Origin: Methanoregula sp. UBA471
GTDB lineage: Archaea; Halobacteriota; Methanomicrobia; Methanomicrobiales; Methanospirillaceae
Reading direction: 5' to 3'
Assembly: GCA_002495065.1 (NCBI GenBank)
Contig: DADT01000061.1
Span: 1 to 24,506, forward strand
Length of the DNA: 24,506 bases
The notes below the pieces were generated by a model that did no database searches, was not told the origin of the DNA, and saw only the letters and a program-made list of their open reading frames with translations. The position numbers and the translations under genes are program-made. This document shows, piece by piece, positions 23,722 to 24,506 of this stretch (its first letter is position 1; each line of letters starts with the position of its first letter).

Positions 23722-24216
23722 ATGGCCGTTGCTGAAATTATCGGGGCGGCGGTGGGAGTTCTGCTCCTGATCATTGTCGCGTATGTCGTCGTCGGAGGCA
23801 CCCTCACTGCAGGAGAAACCATCTCCAACGCCCAGAAAGATCTCACCCTGCAGCAGGAAGCCCGCCTGCAAACACGTCTTGAAATTTCGGATAAGGATAA
23901 AAACGGGCCTGTCATCAATATCAGCATTACCAATACCGGAACAGAAGCCATCCGTGATTTTTCCCACATGGTTATATTCACTCATACGAATGGCGACACC
24001 GCAGGATACCGGCACCTGACGTATGAAAGCAGTTGCGGTATTGAAGGGAAATGGTGCATTCCTGCCAGTCTGGGAATATCTCCCGACACCATTCATCCGG
24101 GAGTGCTGGATCCCGGGGAGAAGATGTGGATTATGGCTGTATCCCCCGCAGGTACTGCTCCTGACTGGTGCCAGGTTACCACCGGCAACGGGGTTTATGC
24201 CTCTGCGTATCTATAA
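23722..24216 (+). CDS. arlF: Archaellum stator-type protein ArlF (FlaF)
   Basis: The 164-residue product has a single N-terminal helix (IIGAAVGVLLLIIVAYVVVG, about residues 5-24) and an archaellin-like beta domain outside (GPVINISITNTGTEAIRDFS). There is no peptidase-type leader, as expected for ArlF, whose domain binds the S-layer. Two Cys (about residues 110 and 117) may form a disulfide. The start ATG is six bases after the arlG stop and arlH begins 17 bases after its own stop, all in one operon. The relation to FlaF rather than FlaG rests on overall pattern and is moderately sure. Confidence 0.7.
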   Translation: MAVAEIIGAAVGVLLLIIVAYVVVGGTLTAGETISNAQKDLTLQQEARLQTRLEISDKDKNGPVINISITNTGTEAIRDFSHMVIFTHTNGDTAGYRHLTYESSCGIEGKWCIPASLGISPDTIHPGVLDPGEKMWIMAVSPAGTAPDWCQVTTGNGVYASAYL

Positions 24217-24232
24217 ATAAAGGAGGGACCTG

Positions 24233-24506
24233 ATGGCAAATATTTCCGATCTGATGGGAGGCGAGGACCGCCGGATTATCTCGACCGGCAACTCCGAACT
24301 GGACAAGAAAATCGCTGACGGCCTGCCGCTTGAATCCCTCACCCTCATCGAAGGTGAAAATGACACCGGAAAGAGTGTATTGACCCAGCAGATTATCTGG
24401 GGAGCCATGAAGCAGGGGATGTCAGTCGATCTTTTCACTACAGAAAACACAAGCAAAAGTTTCATCAAACAGATGGAGTCGATGAGCCTTGATATCTCGG
24501 ACTATT
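24233..24506 (+). CDS. arlH: Archaellum motor ATPase ArlH (FlaH), 5' part
   Basis: The frame starts at the ATG 24233 after a strong AGGAGGG (24221-24227) and is open to the window edge, giving 91 residues. It is a KaiC/RecA-like protein: ISTGNSELDKKIADGLPLES followed by the Walker A loop GENDTGKS (about residues 41-48) and QQIIWGAMKQG. ArlH binds ATP and joins ArlI and ArlJ in the motor core. The remaining ~60% of the gene, and presumably arlI and arlJ, lie beyond the window. Confidence 0.9.
   Translation, partial: MANISDLMGGEDRRIISTGNSELDKKIADGLPLESLTLIEGENDTGKSVLTQQIIWGAMKQGMSVDLFTTENTSKSFIKQMESMSLDISDY

Overview
The window comes from a methanogenic archaeon, most likely of the order Methanomicrobiales (Methanoregula or a close relative). 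The order follows from a GHMP-family methanopterin-biosynthesis protein (MptG type), an archaeal IF5A, a class of archaellin and ArlCE/G/F/H genes, TATA-box/oligo-T punctuation, and several TPR, Ig-like and type IV pilin-like surface proteins of the kind common in that group. The genus is inference, not a database result.

Layout: (1) 1-1149 holds the tail of a family 2 glycosyltransferase, a PaaI-type hotdog thioesterase and a small acidic hypothetical protein. (2) 1150-2188 has no convincing gene and includes a very AT-rich block. (3) 2231-4290 holds a ten-TPR protein whose last units are near-identical DNA repeats, and a zinc-ribbon membrane protein. (4) 4925-8845 (minus) holds a 983-residue secreted Ig-like/VWA-like protein followed by a Cys-containing lipoprotein. 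A 20-bp perfect palindrome lies just before the large gene. (5) 9143-11541 holds mptG and a convergent membrane-anchored TPR protein. (6) 11741-14320 (minus) is a tight operon: stand-alone ACT protein, ACT-less homoserine dehydrogenase, and an HTH/TiaS-like protein. (7) 15123-17190 holds an overlapping IMPase/FBPase-NAD kinase pair, divergent from aIF5A. (8) 17907-24506 holds a secreted hypothetical protein and then the archaellum locus: archaellin, a decayed second archaellin, an intervening repeat and an AbiTii-like gene on the opposite strand, then arlCE-arlG-arlF-arlH, with arlH cut by the window edge.

The most unusual signal is not a gene. Six intergenic copies of one repeat family sit at about 4385-4852 (-), 14634-14743 (-), 14770-15045 (+), 17425-17560 (+), 17640-17765 (+) and 20103-20577 (+). 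Each copy carries, or carries the remains of, two G+C-rich bulged hairpins in fixed order. Several copies differ by compensatory base changes in the stems while an unpaired TCAGG and a purine-rich bulge stay constant, which suggests selection on a folded RNA or DNA structure. Four of the six lie between the 3' ends of convergent genes. The two longest copies (about 470 bp) are in opposite orientation and have imperfect IS-like ends. I do not recognise the family.
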